Notes: generated from the sequence alone by a model not told the origin. 64,000 bases of DNA from Apostichopus japonicus (GCF_037975245.1 NC_092568.1:7177501-7241500); one strand, 5' to 3'; positions 37,101-47,264 are shown, numbered from the stretch's first letter. A program made the numbers and translations.

Positions 37101-39257
37101 GCATGTGTTGGGTACATTGTCCACTATCAGACACAAATCTTTTCAAAATTTGTCGTTATTAAATCTTTCTGATATGTGTACAAGGTATTAGTGTACAATC
37201 AACCTATATTATTAACTCCTTTAATCTGTAATGTAAAATGCAGAAAAGTTGCTAACAAAATTAAGTTACCATTTTACAAGCACCATTGAAAAATGTCCTC
37301 CTTCCCTGGCAACCTCTGCGATTTCAGGTTCATGACCCCAAATGAAACTGAAAGATGCAAGAGGCATATTAACATTAAGGTGATAAGAGTTCATTAGTGA
37401 TCATTTATACAAAGCATCCAGTCAATTTAACCAGACACAGCTGACCGTAAACATGTAATGACATCTGTAGCGGGCTCCAGCCAAGAACATAACAAGTCTT
37501 GTTTTAAGGGTCAATGTGTTTTCTGTGTGTATTTCGTGAAACATAAAACCGTCAAAAATTAAAAGGAGAAGTAGCAACCTTAACCTTTACAAGGAAATTA
37601 ATATGCTGTTTGTCAAATCACTATATACTGCTTTGACCTGGCATCCTTAATTAATGCAAAACAAAACACTCATATAGTCCCTCAAACTTCAAAGGGCATG
37701 CGTAGTTTGTGAGTACGTAGTTCAAATACAAATTTCATGAATTTATCATGGCTATCTTCGTTCTATCAAGTATCATCACAGAAGTTTATTCATGTGCGTA
37801 CCCATGACAACTTGGATGTAGATTGGTGCATTGAAATCAAAGGGCACTTCAGAATTTAGGTAAGTCTCGCTCAAATACCCTGATCTCGAACGTAGTTCAA
37901 GTACAATTTAATAAAACATAAAAAAAGGTGCGGCCTATAAGATTCACTCACACTTGAACTGCCATACAGTGAAGTTGCAACTAATATTAAGTTAATGAGT
38001 TGGTGTTACGCATGCTACGGAACATGAATCGACAGTACATACGCACACACAGTAAACGATATGCATTTAGCCCCAAGACAATAGGCTTCGAGGCCTTAAT
38101 AGTAGCACACTGCAGTTTATAGCGGAGGGTACAACGTCTTACACACTGTACTGTACATATGAACATGACCAGGATGCGATACTACGAAGAGCGAGACTTG
38201 CACAATTCAACAGGCCTACGAGAAAATACATAGAGCCACAGTAAATAGATTATCGTAAACATTTGTGACCTTCAATTTAACATAAACAACATATCAATTT
38301 CATAACTTCGGGACTGAACCCACTAATGTAATAACTTCTTCGGACCAGACTGGCATTAGCCTGGTAGATCCATAACAATACATGGATTTTTTTAGAAAAG
38401 GAACGTGTGGGACGCCGATATGGCAGCCACTAGCAAATTGCTCATCGAACAACCGGGACGGCGACTGTTACAACATCCACTGGACTGAGATAGTCAAAAG
38501 GATCATCTGTACGACTGCATGACGCCCCTTCTATAATCTCGCAGAATTTGATTCAGTTATCACAGTAATGTTCCCAAAAACATTTTCAAAATAGTATCAA
38601 TCACATACATGTTTCAGCAAACTGGAATATGTTAAAGAATTTGAGCTGCAACTCATAACCTGAAATAGAACTTGACTAGTCCCGATCTACACCAGGGCTC
38701 GAATTAAGGCTTGTTAGAGGCAAGACAGTTTGTTGTTAAGAGCAAGCTATGAATTAGTCTGGCTTTTATTGAAATAGAATTGTAATGTTTCAGCTTTGAA
38801 AAGGCATTTTCCAAAGTAAGAGAAAACACATACAGGTATGAGAGAAAATTGGTACTTACTGTTTTTTATTCCCCACACTTCAATTTAGCATGCACTCTCA
38901 GATGTCCGATTTATAAATCGTAGCTCAACAAACAAGAACATTATGAGGGAAGGGTGAGTGGAAGTTGTTTATGTAAGCAACAGATAATTTCTGAGTGCAG
39001 TAAGACAATTGGTAGGTACACACAAAATTTGCCGTCGGTTACACAGGGAATGACAAAAATCACCTCAATTGATTGATTCATTGATTTGAGATCAATTCTT
39101 TCATTTACCTGCGCTTCTTTGGACATGGTAGATGCCTGTATTTCCTTCGTACGTATAGAATCTTCACCAGAAAGAAAAGACATGATGAGCAAAGGACGAT
39201 GATAACCAGTATCACAGCGAGAAACAGTAACCTCAAAAACATTGTCAAACCTTTCAT
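19026..39257 (-). CDS. CYP46A1-like: Gene B: complete CYP46A-like cytochrome P450, 13 exons, 510 aa
   Basis: Complete gene. Exons in transcript order: 39109-39257, 37270-37347, 35201-35282, 34191-34351, 30114-30252, 29363-29479, 24256-24484, 23607-23679, 23193-23277, 22432-22542, 20505-20593, 19531-19597, 19026-19178; total 1533 nt, 510 residues, close to the roughly 500 of vertebrate CYP46A1. Landmarks: membrane anchor about residues 6-31; C-helix W143xxxR147; I-helix A318-G-Q-E-T-T323; K-helix E375xxR378; PERF in exon 11; haem loop FSLGPRVCIG with ligand C453; C-terminal segment VIIAKLLQKFDFTLVPG. The start is the ATG directly before the anchor. All junction phases agree. Intron 6 holds a 4.1-kb 70-bp array and intron 4 a 2.85-kb transposon. 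The 5' half matches gene A and the 3' half gene C, so the gene looks like a fusion of the two. Expected reaction: NADPH/O2-dependent hydroxylation, probably of a sterol; substrate inferred only. Confidence 0.93.
19531..19597 (-). CDS. Gene B exon 12: haem-binding loop
   Basis: 67 nt. It reads RLYAYFPFSLGPRVCIGQHF then AM. FSLGPRVCIG satisfies FxxGxxxCxG, and C453 is the thiolate ligand of the haem iron. Acceptor CTTTCAG, donor ATG/GTGAGA. Gene C copy: 53561-53627, same motif. Confidence 0.94.
19893..20233. mobile_element. Small inverted-repeat element in gene B intron 11
   Basis: Begins GTAGGCCTCAGTCGGGTA and ends GGGTACCTGACTCGGGCCTAC, imperfect complements, with further GGTACC/GGGTACC palindromic pieces inside. 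No clear target duplication. Also present in gene C, so old relative to the B/C split. Confidence 0.5.
20505..20593 (-). CDS. Gene B exon 11: PERF motif
   Basis: 89 nt. It reads LNHYALGRDERFWDNPEKFD then PERFREENN plus AG. FDPERF is the conserved meander element of P450s. Acceptor TGTTTCAG, donor ACAG/GTGAGC. Gene C copy: 54538-54626. Confidence 0.9.
20594..22431 (-). other. Gene B intron 10, no further gene recognised
   Basis: Contains a minus-strand 92-codon open frame (21893-22171) kept in gene C (55932-56210) with few changes. It is lysine/arginine-rich at its start, has no recognised domain and lies wholly inside the intron. Remaining sequence is AT-rich with one C-rich run near 20720. 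Confidence 0.5.
22432..22542 (-). CDS. Gene B exon 10: K-helix ExxR
   Basis: 111 nt, 37 codons. It starts VLKEVLRWAPPAAGVQRRVD and ends YKIPAGARVG. E375 and R378 form the K-helix salt-bridge motif. Acceptor CTGGCAG. The donor GGG/GTACTA is weak but is the one that keeps phase with exon 11 and the spacing to GLNHYALGRD. Gene C copy: 56470-56580. Confidence 0.87.
23193..23277 (-). CDS. Gene B exon 9: J-K region
   Basis: 85 nt. It reads LQEEVDAVIGDNDSITYENT and then CKLEYMNL, equivalent to LQAEVDEVIG...LQYLSQ of CYP46A1. Acceptor CTTCAG, donor CTT/GTGAGT, phase 0 out. Copies: 44-128 (A), 57239-57323 (C). Confidence 0.9.
23607..23679 (-). CDS. Gene B exon 8: I-helix
   Basis: 73 nt. With the last base of exon 7 it gives AGQETTAQLMSFTYEIVGRH, the oxygen-activating I-helix (A/G-G-x-D/E-T-T). 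It is too short for an ORF list. Acceptor CTTGCAG, donor GTGAGG. Gene A (455-527) has AGQDTT at the same place; gene C is at 57653-57725. Confidence 0.9.
24256..24484 (-). CDS. Gene B exon 7: G-H helices to start of I-helix
   Basis: 229 nt. It starts FDPREASRNTMRKTQDAIDL and ends IDEFVTFFVA plus one G. It contains the conserved DILTHILQASSG, matching DILTQILKAEEG of CYP46A1. The open frame continues 5' of the acceptor into intron, so the true start is the AG at TTTGCAG. Copies: 1042-1270 (A), 58313-58541 (C). Confidence 0.92.
25283..29362 (-). repeat. 70-bp tandem array in gene B intron 6, built from exon 6 end plus its splice donor
   Basis: Fifty-eight intronic copies of a 70-bp unit follow the exon's own copy, the repeat landmark recurring exactly every 70 bp from 25301 to 29361 with no net indel. 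In transcript sense the unit is the last 64 nt of exon 6 (CTGCAAGGCTGCAACTCAGA ... ATAAGG) plus GTAGGT. The donor position varies: of 59 units including the exon I counted by eye 26 with GTAGGT, 23 with GGTTAGGT, 8 with GTCGGT and 2 with GTAGGG. Read-through past the exon meets TAG after 17 extra codons. The array makes up about 84% of the intron. Confidence 0.97.
29363..29479 (-). CDS. Gene B exon 6, whose 3' end seeds the 70-bp array
   Basis: 117 nt, 39 codons, phase 0 at both ends. It begins VAFGLNDLNVISNGDAPFCK and ends GVMAQIRNPFIR. Acceptor CTATGCAG, donor AGG/GTAGGT. The first 53 nt are single copy. The last 64 nt, with the six donor bases, are the repeat unit that continues for 58 further copies into the intron. 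It covers the region just after AMDIIAK (E-F helices of a P450). Supported by homologous exons of the same length in genes A and C. Confidence 0.87.
30114..30252 (-). CDS. Gene B exon 5
   Basis: 139 nt. It reads YLIDLMYQYNNSVDELITYL, then RPKADGKTEI, ending AMDIIAK, aligning with the NEKAEQLVEILEAKADG...AMDILAK block of CYP46. Acceptor CTACTAG, donor AAG/GTAACA. Identical to gene A exon 2615-2753; gene C exon 60841-60979 differs at several positions. Confidence 0.88.
30476..33328. mobile_element. 2,853-bp P-like TIR transposon in gene B intron 4
   Basis: Perfect terminal inverted repeats of about 32 bp begin CAGAGCCTTATATACAGAGA and end TTGCGACAACT. They are flanked by the 8-bp direct repeat GGTCCTAT at 30468-30475 and 33329-33336. 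Genes A and C have the empty site (GGTCCTATC followed by host sequence). An 8-bp duplication together with a THAP-type exon at the right end points to the P superfamily; hAT is the alternative. No intact transposase is visible. Insertion is after A and B separated. Confidence 0.88.
33029..33181 (-). pseudogene. THAP zinc-finger exon of a P-like transposase, broken by a stop
   Basis: Starts MPGCSAWGCSNRPENGSKLF then RFPTNPDRRKT, a TAG stop, then EAKVNRLHWKANSNHKLCD, ending at a good donor, GTGAGT. Cys-x4-Cys at the start, the FRFP box, and a Cys near the end where the next exon would supply the His are typical of THAP domains. The stop (33086-33088) stands where families have Trp. It lies about 150 bp inside the right TIR, the expected place of a first transposase exon. 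No later transposase exons were recognised. Confidence 0.7.
34191..34351 (-). CDS. Gene B exon 4: B'-C region (SRS1 area) and C-helix
   Basis: 161 nt, phase 0 in, phase 2 out. It contains KFYGVFQNACGKRVGGNGLF and RWEQNRKMISPPFKRG; W143 and R147 are the haem-propionate contacts of the C-helix. Compared with gene A it shows four replacement differences (L/V, R/Q, and two in IL/MI) and two silent ones, more than the flanking introns show. Copies: 3832-3992 (A), 62113-62273 (C). Confidence 0.88.
35201..35282 (-). CDS. Gene B exon 3: beta-1 region
   Basis: 82 nt. It reads QKTYGSVFAMHIFDKASVV then CMEPSVVR, the KYGPVVRVNVFHKTSV segment of CYP46. Acceptor CTACAG lies just 30 bp downstream of the 41-bp minisatellite of intron 2; donor is AGG/GTGAGT. 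Copies: 4855-4936 (A), 63165-63246 (C). Confidence 0.85.
35312..35682. repeat. 41-bp minisatellite, gene B intron 2
   Basis: Same nine-copy array as in gene A with the same order of variants. This shows that this part of genes A and B separated very recently. Confidence 0.95.
37270..37347 (-). CDS. Gene B exon 2
   Basis: 78 nt, entered with one base (phase 2) and left with two. It reads FIWGHEPEIAEVAREGGHFS and then MVLVK, joining exon 1 as KKRSFIWGHEPEI, the position of the PxxxxLLGH segment after the hinge in CYP46. Acceptor TTTCAG, donor GTAACT. The copy in gene A is 6925-7002. Confidence 0.85.
39109..39257 (-). CDS. Gene B exon 1: start codon, membrane anchor, proline hinge
   Basis: 149 nt, 49 codons plus 2 nt, ending at donor AG/GTAAAT. 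It begins MKGLTMFLRLLFLAVI; a hydrophobic stretch of about 25 residues is followed by VRRKYRHLPCPKKR. This is the usual microsomal P450 layout: anchor, positive stop-transfer, then a proline hinge (LPCP, weaker than the common PPGP). The exon is hidden in the track because a longer overlapping frame covers it. An AG at the 5' side (TTTCATTTCACAG) could be an acceptor from an untranslated exon, so the transcription start is unknown. The gene A counterpart is 8764-8912 and looks identical. Confidence 0.85.
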
Positions 39258-39310
39258 TCTTTTGTATAAATAACCTGTGAAATGAAACAGAAAATGTTCC
39301 CTTGGTCATC

Positions 39311-39313
<3 letters not shown>

Positions 39314-39361
<48 letters not shown>
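39314..39361. repeat. (TA)n microsatellite upstream of gene B start codon
   Basis: About 24 TA dinucleotides at the same distance from the ATG as in gene A. Confidence 0.95.
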
Positions 39362-39364
<3 letters not shown>

Positions 39365-39490
39365 TTCAAGATTGATAATACATAGAATGACTAAGTGATG
39401 CACACTGGACATCTGTGCAAATGGTCACAGAATTGAGCTTCAAGAGCTTCAAGCTTGCTGACTAGATATCCTATACCCACACCTAATCAC

Positions 39491-40141
39491 CAAGGGCGGC
39501 GGAAGCACTTTTAATTTGGGAGGGCACCGACGTCGAAGGGCACTTTGCAGAGATTCGATTGGACTGATGCAGCCTGATATTTAGTACCCTTTATAACTCT
39601 CATTTGTATTATCTTATTGGCGTATACACATCACTCCATCAACGCCCCCCCCCCCCACCCTCAAGGAAAATATGCATACTAGTACTGCAATATCCAATAT
39701 GCAAATTGGGAAACAAGGAACAAGTTTTCTTTTGAGACAGAATGAGGTGAAATCATGCTAGTTGCTAATGTAGGAACTTCCGAATTAGAGTTTATTTCTT
39801 GTTAATATCTTAACAAGTTTTTCCCACTCGAAATAACTTTGAGTTTGACCCACAGAAATTCATTAAAAGTCAGGGGCGTAGCCAGGATTTGCATAGTTGT
39901 ATGCACGACTATCTGAGCGGAGCGCCACCATCGGTTGGCGCGGAGCGTATAAGACAATTTTTTGGGTTTACAATGCCCTCAGATGGCCGGAAACGGCCCT
40001 TCCCGAGTGTTCATTCTGGTTCCCTGGCCTCTTGCTAACTTGAGACACCTCAATTTTTATGTAGAAAAAGGGCACATTTTTAACCTGAGGAAAAGTGGGG
40101 GGGCACATGCCCCCTGTGCCCCCCCGGTTCCGCCGCCCTTG
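39491..40141. mobile_element. hAT-like MITE only in the B/C spacer (651 bp)
   Basis: Termini CAAGGGCGGCGGAA / TTCCGCCGCCCTTG with perfect 8-bp target duplication CTAATCAC at 39483-39490 and 40142-40149. The A/B spacer has the empty site near 9148-9160, so insertion is after the duplication. Internally it holds CAGGGGCGTAGCCAGG (39873), resembling the terminus of the element at 12091. Confidence 0.88.
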
Positions 40142-40164
40142 CTAATCACACCCTCCCCCCCCAC

Positions 40165-40809
40165 CAGGGCCGTCTTAACGCATGGGCCCACTGGGCCCTG
40201 GCCCAGGGCCCCGCGATGTCAGGGGCCCCGCAATCGTAGTAACCCCATGTCTTAATCTGGGAGGAAAACTTATTGAATAGGCCATTATGCCTGATTGAAT
40301 TCGATACTTGACAACTTGTGACGAGAGTTAGTTAAACACTTGAGAGTTTGACATTAAATATTCGAATCTGAGTTGGCAACCCTGGAATATACAATGCCCC
40401 GAAGGCTTACAACACCTCAAAACACCTCAAAAAGATTGACTTTCAGCCAATCATACAACAGTTTACGATCAAGAAATGCCGCAAGTTCCGTTAGTTCCCC
40501 CAGTTGCAAGACTCAACACAAGGGTGTTACAAATGGTGAGTCCAGTATTGTTAGGGAAGGGATGGAGGGCAACTGGAAGATTACTCTTCTATAATGTATT
40601 TCAGCTTTTAGATATATCACGTATGTTATTCAGCTAAAGTTTTATGCTTTATGTGCGACATAGGTAGGGGTGGTAAATGCAGGCATGTCTATGCTTGAGC
40701 GATTGTCAAGGATGTCAATTTTTCACGCAACTTTTTTCGAACTCACTTGATTGAGGGGCCCCGCTCCATTGCCGGGCCCAGGGCCCGGTGATCTCTTAAG
40801 ACGGCCCTG
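40165..40809. mobile_element. Same hAT-like MITE at the orthologous place in the B/C spacer
   Basis: Same 645-bp length, termini and flanks as 9174-9818. Its presence in both spacers means that it was inserted before the spacer was duplicated. Confidence 0.85.
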
Positions 40810-40830
40810 CCCCCACCTCCCTCCTATGCA

Positions 40831-43117
40831 ACTCACAGTCTGTGACTATATCGATGGCAACCAGTTACGACTGAGAGCGGGAACGCCCAGGTGTTGCCCT
40901 TAATATTGAAGCACAGAAGATACATTGTAAGTTTGCATGTTCCCTTGCTGTACTGATAGATTAATGTTTGAGTTGCTCTATTGAAAAGACAGCTTGTGAT
41001 CACTTTTTTCGAACGCAAGTTCGATCTTCACAGCATCATTAGGTGCCAACAATATTAATCCTTGAACATGGTCTAACAAAAATAGTGACATGTTACAATA
41101 CTCCCCATTTACTACTACAGTATAACTAGTTTAGAGCAAACTAAGGCCAATACATACAGTAGCTTATACTAGGCTAACCTTAGCCAGCAGAGTGTAATCT
41201 AAACCAATAATTATACTGATCCCTAATCTTAGGCTAGCTTGCTTGCTAAGCTAACCTTGGTTAGTCCAGCTTTTTTCACATTTTGTTCTTAACTCCGGTT
41301 GGTTATTGTGTTTAGGAATACAAACCTGATAAATAGTTAGACTAGTAGTAGTACTAGTAGCACTGCAAGTAACACAAACTTCAACCTCTATTGCCACCGA
41401 AATTTGGAAGTTGTTCAAAGCTTGATAGAACCGAGTATGACAACAACAAATTTCATGAATTTCTCATGGCTATCTTCGTTCTATGAAGTATCATCACAGA
41501 AGTTTATTCATGGACATACCCATGACAACTTGGATGTTGATTGGTGCATTGAAATCAAAGGGCACTTCAGAAGTTAGGTACGTCTCGCTCAAATACCCTG
41601 ATCTCGAACGTAGTTCAAGTACAATTTAATAAAACATAAAAAAAGGTGCGGCCAATAAGATTCACTCACACTTGAACTGCCATACAGTGAAGTAGCAACT
41701 AATATTAAGTTTATGAGTTGGTAATATATATGCTACGGAACATGAATCGACAGTGCATAAGCACACACAGTAAACGATATGCATTTAGCCCCAAGACAAT
41801 ATACGTAGGGCTTAATAGTAGCACACTGCAGTCATAGCAGAGGGTACAATGTCTTACACACTGTACTGTACATATGAACATGACCGGGATGCGATACTAC
41901 GAAGAGCGAGACTTGCACAATTCAACAGGCCTACGAGAAAATACATAGAGCCACAGTAAATAGATTATCTTAAACATCTGTGTCCCTCATGTAAACATAA
42001 AAACATATCAAATTCATAACTTCGGGACTGAACCCACTAATGTAATAACTTTTTCGGACCAGACTGGCATTAGCCTGGTAGATCCATAACAACATATGAA
42101 TTTTTTAGAAAAGAAACGTGTGGGACGCCGATACGGCAGCCACTAGCAAATTGCTCATCGAACAATATTAAGGGACGGCGACTGTTACAACATCCACTGG
42201 ACTGAGATAGTCAAAAGGAACTCACCTACTCCTTATCACACCCTCCCCATCCCCCCCCCCTCCTCTGCCACTCACAGTCTGTGACTATATCGATGGCAAC
42301 CAGTTACGACTGAGAGCGGGAACACCCAGGTGTTGCCCTTAATATTGAAGCACAGAAGATACATTGTAAGTTTGCATGTTCCCTTGCTGTACTGATAGAT
42401 TAATGTTTGAGTTGCTCTATTGAAAAGACAGCTTGTGATCACTTTTTTCGAACGCAAGTTCGATCTTCACAGCATCATTAGGTGCCAACAATATTAATCC
42501 TTGAACATGGTCTAACAAAAATAGTGACATGTTACAATACTCCCCATTTACTACTACAGTATTACTAGTTTAGAGCAAACTAAGGCCAATACATAGCTTA
42601 TACTAGGCTAACCTTAGCCAGCAGAGTGTAATCTAAACCAATAATTATACCGAACCCTAATCTTAGGCTAGCTTGCTTGCTAAGCTAACCTAGGTTAGTC
42701 CAGATTTTTTTCACATTTTGTTCTTAACTTCGGTTGGTTATTGTGTTTAGGAATACAAACCTGATGCATAGTTAGACTAGTAGTAGTACTAGTAGCACTG
42801 CAAGTAACACAAACTTCAACCTCTATTGCCACCGAAATTTGGAAGTTGTTCAAAGCTTGATAGAACCGAGTATGACAACAACAAATTTCATGAATTTCTC
42901 ATGGCTATCTTCGTTCTATAAAGTATCATCACAGAAGTTTATTCATATGTGTGCACATAACAACTTGCAATTGGATGTAGATTGGTGCATTGAAATCAAC
43001 GGGCACTTCAGAATTTATACGAATTAATAGGTACGTCAGTTCTTCCATGACGTATGCTTGAACGCTCCTATACCCTGATCTCGAACTCCGAATGAAAACT
43101 GGTTTAAGGATGATCAC
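40831..43117. repeat. Same 1.44-kb tandem duplication, B/C spacer
   Basis: The copies start near 40831 and 42270. The second is more complete than in the A/B spacer, keeping the GATCACTTTTTTCGAACGCA segment and following sequence. Confidence 0.85.
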
Positions 43118-43905
43118 ATTTTAATGCAAGTAAATTTGATATCCGTCAGTTGAGCATTTTTACGAATTACAATCATCAATATATCCTGGGAATCCATATT
43201 CGGTGCAAAGAACTTCTTTAAAGCACTTGGGCGATACCATGATGGTTTGGAAAATTGACCTTTGTTTGATTCCGAAACACATATTAGTTTGTCAGGATCC
43301 TGTCATGCTTAACTGCAATTTAGATGTGACACTGCTGCAGACATCGATTAAGATGAAAATTTAAACAGAGCAAAAAGTGTCTGGGTAATACTAACTTTCA
43401 CGGTATATCATTTTTTTACATAAAATAGATGTGTTTGGGGACGTAAAACGATCTGATTACCACTTTCATCAAGTAACGAATTTAGATAGGCTAAGGCTAC
43501 GATGTTACCTTAAAGGTCAGCAGTATTGGCCCCAAACAGTTTGCTGCCATCAACCCAACGGAAACTTCGTTCCAATCCACACTTAGTTTGTGACCTTTGA
43601 CTTAGCGTGGTGGTACAGCGCAATGGAATTTCCCCTTTGTGAGCCCCCTTTATGTAAACAAAACATCTTCCACTGACGATACGGCCTTGGTCAGTTGACC
43701 ATATCCAATCACACAGTAGCTTACGTATTGTGCAGGGTATACGATTTTCAGTCACACAGTACTGTGCGGTGTTTGCCATATCCAATTACACAATATGTAC
43801 TGTGCGGCGTGTACGTGTTATGTTCGGACAACTAGCTGCAGTCATCTCTGTGATTTACAGTATGATGTACTTACACTGTAGTTCCACGGTAATACGGAGC
43901 TGAAT

Positions 43906-44514
43906 TGTTGGGGTACACCCCTCAGTCCGACAAGTTTTCAGTCCGACAAGTTTTCAGTCCGAAAATAAAATACACGTTTTCAGTCCGAAAATGAAATACA
44001 CGTTTTCAGTTGGGGAATGAAAGCATGCAGTTTTAATGCCATAATATCACAAATAAACAGTGACAGCCCGAACTGATAGTAAAGAAATCGATTGAATCTT
44101 TCGTATTAAGTCTCACATCACCGGCCTCAACAAAGATTTGGGACCCATTAACAACTATCAGTTCTACAAACATATGTAATCCGTTCTTTGCTCCTTAATC
44201 CGCTTCCTGTATAGTCATGGTTTATTTGGTTCTAATTCCATCAATGCAATTTACACTTATACCTAGCGTCAGGGGGACCGAAAATTCCAATATATTTTCT
44301 AAAACTTTATTCCTTATTTGTCAATTATGAGTCAGTGTCAGTGGAGAAGAGTGTCGGCATGGTTGTGAAGTCAAAGCGACTTACTGAATTCTGCTGAATT
44401 GAGCATAAGTTTTAGAAAACCTTATTATTTTTATCCGATTCCGTCGTAATTGCAACGAAATATATTTATAATAATATATAGGCCTATATATATAACCAGA
44501 ATGAAAACATTTCA
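43906..44514. other. B/C-spacer-specific sequence with short repeats
   Basis: Homology to the A/B spacer stops at GCTGAATTGTT. This stretch starts with a run of GTTTTCAGTCCGA repeats and ACACGTTTTCAGT motifs, probably one end of an unidentified mobile element. No gene seen. Confidence 0.4.
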
Positions 44515-47058
44515 TGGTTCCTTGCTGCTGTTCATTAGTTCCATTCATAGGGAAATTTCTAACAAAGCCCTAATACAACAACAGTAATTTATGCTCACAA
44601 ACTTTTGTTGCCAAAGTAATGCTAAGCCCTGATATCAATTGCAACACACATCAGTGTGTGAAGACTATCTACCATTATTATCATACCAAGTTTGACGAAA
44701 TTCCGACTAGTAATAGTAGCCAAGTAATTGCAATTTGGAGTATATCACGTTTGACCCCATGACCTCATTAATATTCATGATATGAGCACCAAAATCAACA
44801 GGGTTATTCTACTTACTATGGGCCATCCACTCACCAAGTATGGTAATGATTGGTCATTCCCTTGTTGAGTTATTGTGCATACAAACTTTTCATAACGAAA
44901 TAATGCTAGGCCCCCCCCCCTTATAAACATGCATGATATCAATTGCAACACACATCAGTGTGTGGAGACTATCTACCAATATCATCATACCAAGTTTGAC
45001 GAAATTCCAATAAATAGTAACCAAGTTATTGCAACTTGGGAGTTTTTCACGTTTGACCCGTGACCTCATTAATATTTTTTAACTTTGACCTCGTATAACT
45101 TCGCACACGAAGGTCACACGGGGGTCAACCTATTGACATTTATGATCAGAAGGTACCTTTGACATCTGAAAATAGCATCAAAACTGTAAAAATCCCCAAA
45201 ACACGAAAAGGTCACCAGAGGTCAAATTGAGGTCAAGGGTCACCCAGATGCGGGTCGACAACTGGATTACATTGAAGCAACTCCCAACCTTAACGGACAG
45301 TTCGTTCTCAAGTTATCACAAAAATACTAGTTTTTTTTTATCATTAATTGACCTTTGGTGACCTCGGATCACATGATCGTTAAGTTTGAAAATATTCCCC
45401 TATACCATTTGCAACTTGTCCCAAAATATCAACCGTGTCACACCTTGGAACTGAGAGTTATTGCATTAAATGTCTGAAAATTAACTTTGACCTTCTATAA
45501 CTCCGCACACTAAGGTCATACAGGGGTCAACCCATTGACATTTATGATCAGAAGGTACCTTTGACATCTGAAAATAGCATCAAAACTGTAAAAAATCCCC
45601 AAAACATGAAAAGGTCACCAGAGGTCAAATTGAGGTCAAATTGAGGTCAAGGGTCACCCAGATGCGGGTCGACAATTGGATTAAATTGAAGCAACTCCCA
45701 ACCCTAACGGACAATTCGTTCTCAAGTTATCGCAAAAATACTAGTTTTTTATCATTAATTGACCTTTGGTGACCTCGGATCACATGACCGTTAAGTTTGA
45801 AAATATTCCCCTATACCATTTGCAACTTGTCCCAAAATATCAACCGTGTCACACCTTGGAACTGGGAATTATTGCACTAAATGTCTGAAAATTTACTTTG
45901 ACCTCATATAACTTCACACACAAAGGTCACCTGGGGTAAACCTATTGACATTTTTGATTGGTGAGACGTGAATATAGCATCAAAACTGTAAAAATTCAAA
46001 CATTTTTTTCTTTGCCCATTTTCTCACCCAAAATACTAGTTTTTTAACATTAATTGACCTTTGATGACCTCGGATCACATGACCGTTAAGTTTGAAAATA
46101 TTCCTCTATACTATTTGCAACTTGTCCCAAAATATCAACCTTGTTACACCTTGACACTGGGAGTTATTGCATTAAATGTCTGAAAATTAACTTTGACCTT
46201 GTATAACTTTACACACAAAGGTCACCCGGGTGTCAACCCATTGACATTTTTGATCGGAAGGTACCTTTGATATCCAAATCTAGCATCAAAACCAAACATT
46301 TTCATTTTCGCCCGTTTTCTCCCAAGCTAAGCACATTTTTTCTAATGTGACCTTTGACCTTTTGACCTTGGTTTCAAATGTAGTTTGATCTGCTGATTCC
46401 AAAAATCAACACGACAAGTCTGTTCAGCTATCATAACTCTGACCGAAAACTTTGACCCCATATAAGTTCGCACACAAAGGTCACACCGGGGTCAACCTAT
46501 CGATATTTATGATCGGAAGGTACCTTTGACATCTGAAAATAGCATTGAAACTGTAAAAATCCCCAAAACATGAAAAGGTCACCAGAGGTCAAATTGAGGT
46601 CAAGGGTCACCCAGATGTGGGTCGACAATTGGATTACACTGAAGCAACTCCCAACCCTAACGGACAATTCGTTCTCAAGTTATCGCAAAAATACTAGTTT
46701 TTTAACATTAATTGACCTTTGGTGACCTCAGATCACATGACCGTTAAGTTTCAAAATGTTCCCCTAACCAGTTTACAACTTGTCCCAAAATATCAACCTT
46801 GTCGCACATTGGCACTGGGAGTTATTGCAGTTTTAGTATTTTGGGTTTTTGGACCATAACTGACCTTTGGTGACCTTTGTGGGCACCAAAAACAATAGGG
46901 TTCATCTACTCACTATGGGCCACCCACCCACCAAGTTTGATCATGATCAGTCAATCCCTTGTTGAGTTATCGTGCATACAAGCTAAAGCGTCACACACAC
47001 ACACACACACACACGCCAACCTGAATACATAGGTTCCTTTGCTTTTAGCAAGGAACCA
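44515..47058. mobile_element. Putative 2.5-kb repeat element carrying AGGTCA-rich units, B/C spacer
   Basis: Bounded by TGGTTCCTTGCT and its complement AGCAAGGAACCA. No clear target duplication. The A/B spacer has unrelated sequence here. The left part repeats ATCAATTGCAACACACATCA twice (near 44635 and 44939). No protein is encoded. The boundaries are a reasonable inference, the class is unknown. Confidence 0.5.
45061..46880. repeat. Degenerate tandem units of about 300-420 bp packed with AGGTCA half-sites
   Basis: Four to five diverged units with the order: TTTGACCT-TATAACT, AAGGTCAC, AAAAGGTCACCAGAGGTCAA, GGTCAAGGGTCACCCAGATG, TTGACCTTTGGTGACCTCGG. I counted about 33 exact AGGTCA/TGACCT hexamers in 1.8 kb, against roughly one expected by chance. 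Many pairs are direct repeats with 1- or 4-bp spacing, the layout nuclear receptors bind. Confidence 0.75.
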
Positions 47059-47066
47059 ATAAACAG

Positions 47067-47106
47067 TATATATATATATATATATATATAACTATATTTA
47101 CAAATA

Positions 47107-47139
<33 letters not shown>

Positions 47140-47218
47140 TATATTATATTTATTATTTTTTATTTTTTTCCTAGTATATTTTTTCCTAGCATATTTTCCT
47201 AGTCTTGGATTGTTAGTG

Positions 47219-47261
<43 letters not shown>
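47067..47261. repeat. (TA)n tracts of the B/C spacer
   Basis: Three blocks of TA dinucleotides with TTTTTCCTAGTATAT motifs between, the counterpart of 15156-15345. The last block is split by the MITE at 47262. Confidence 0.85.
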
Positions 47262-47264
<3 letters not shown>

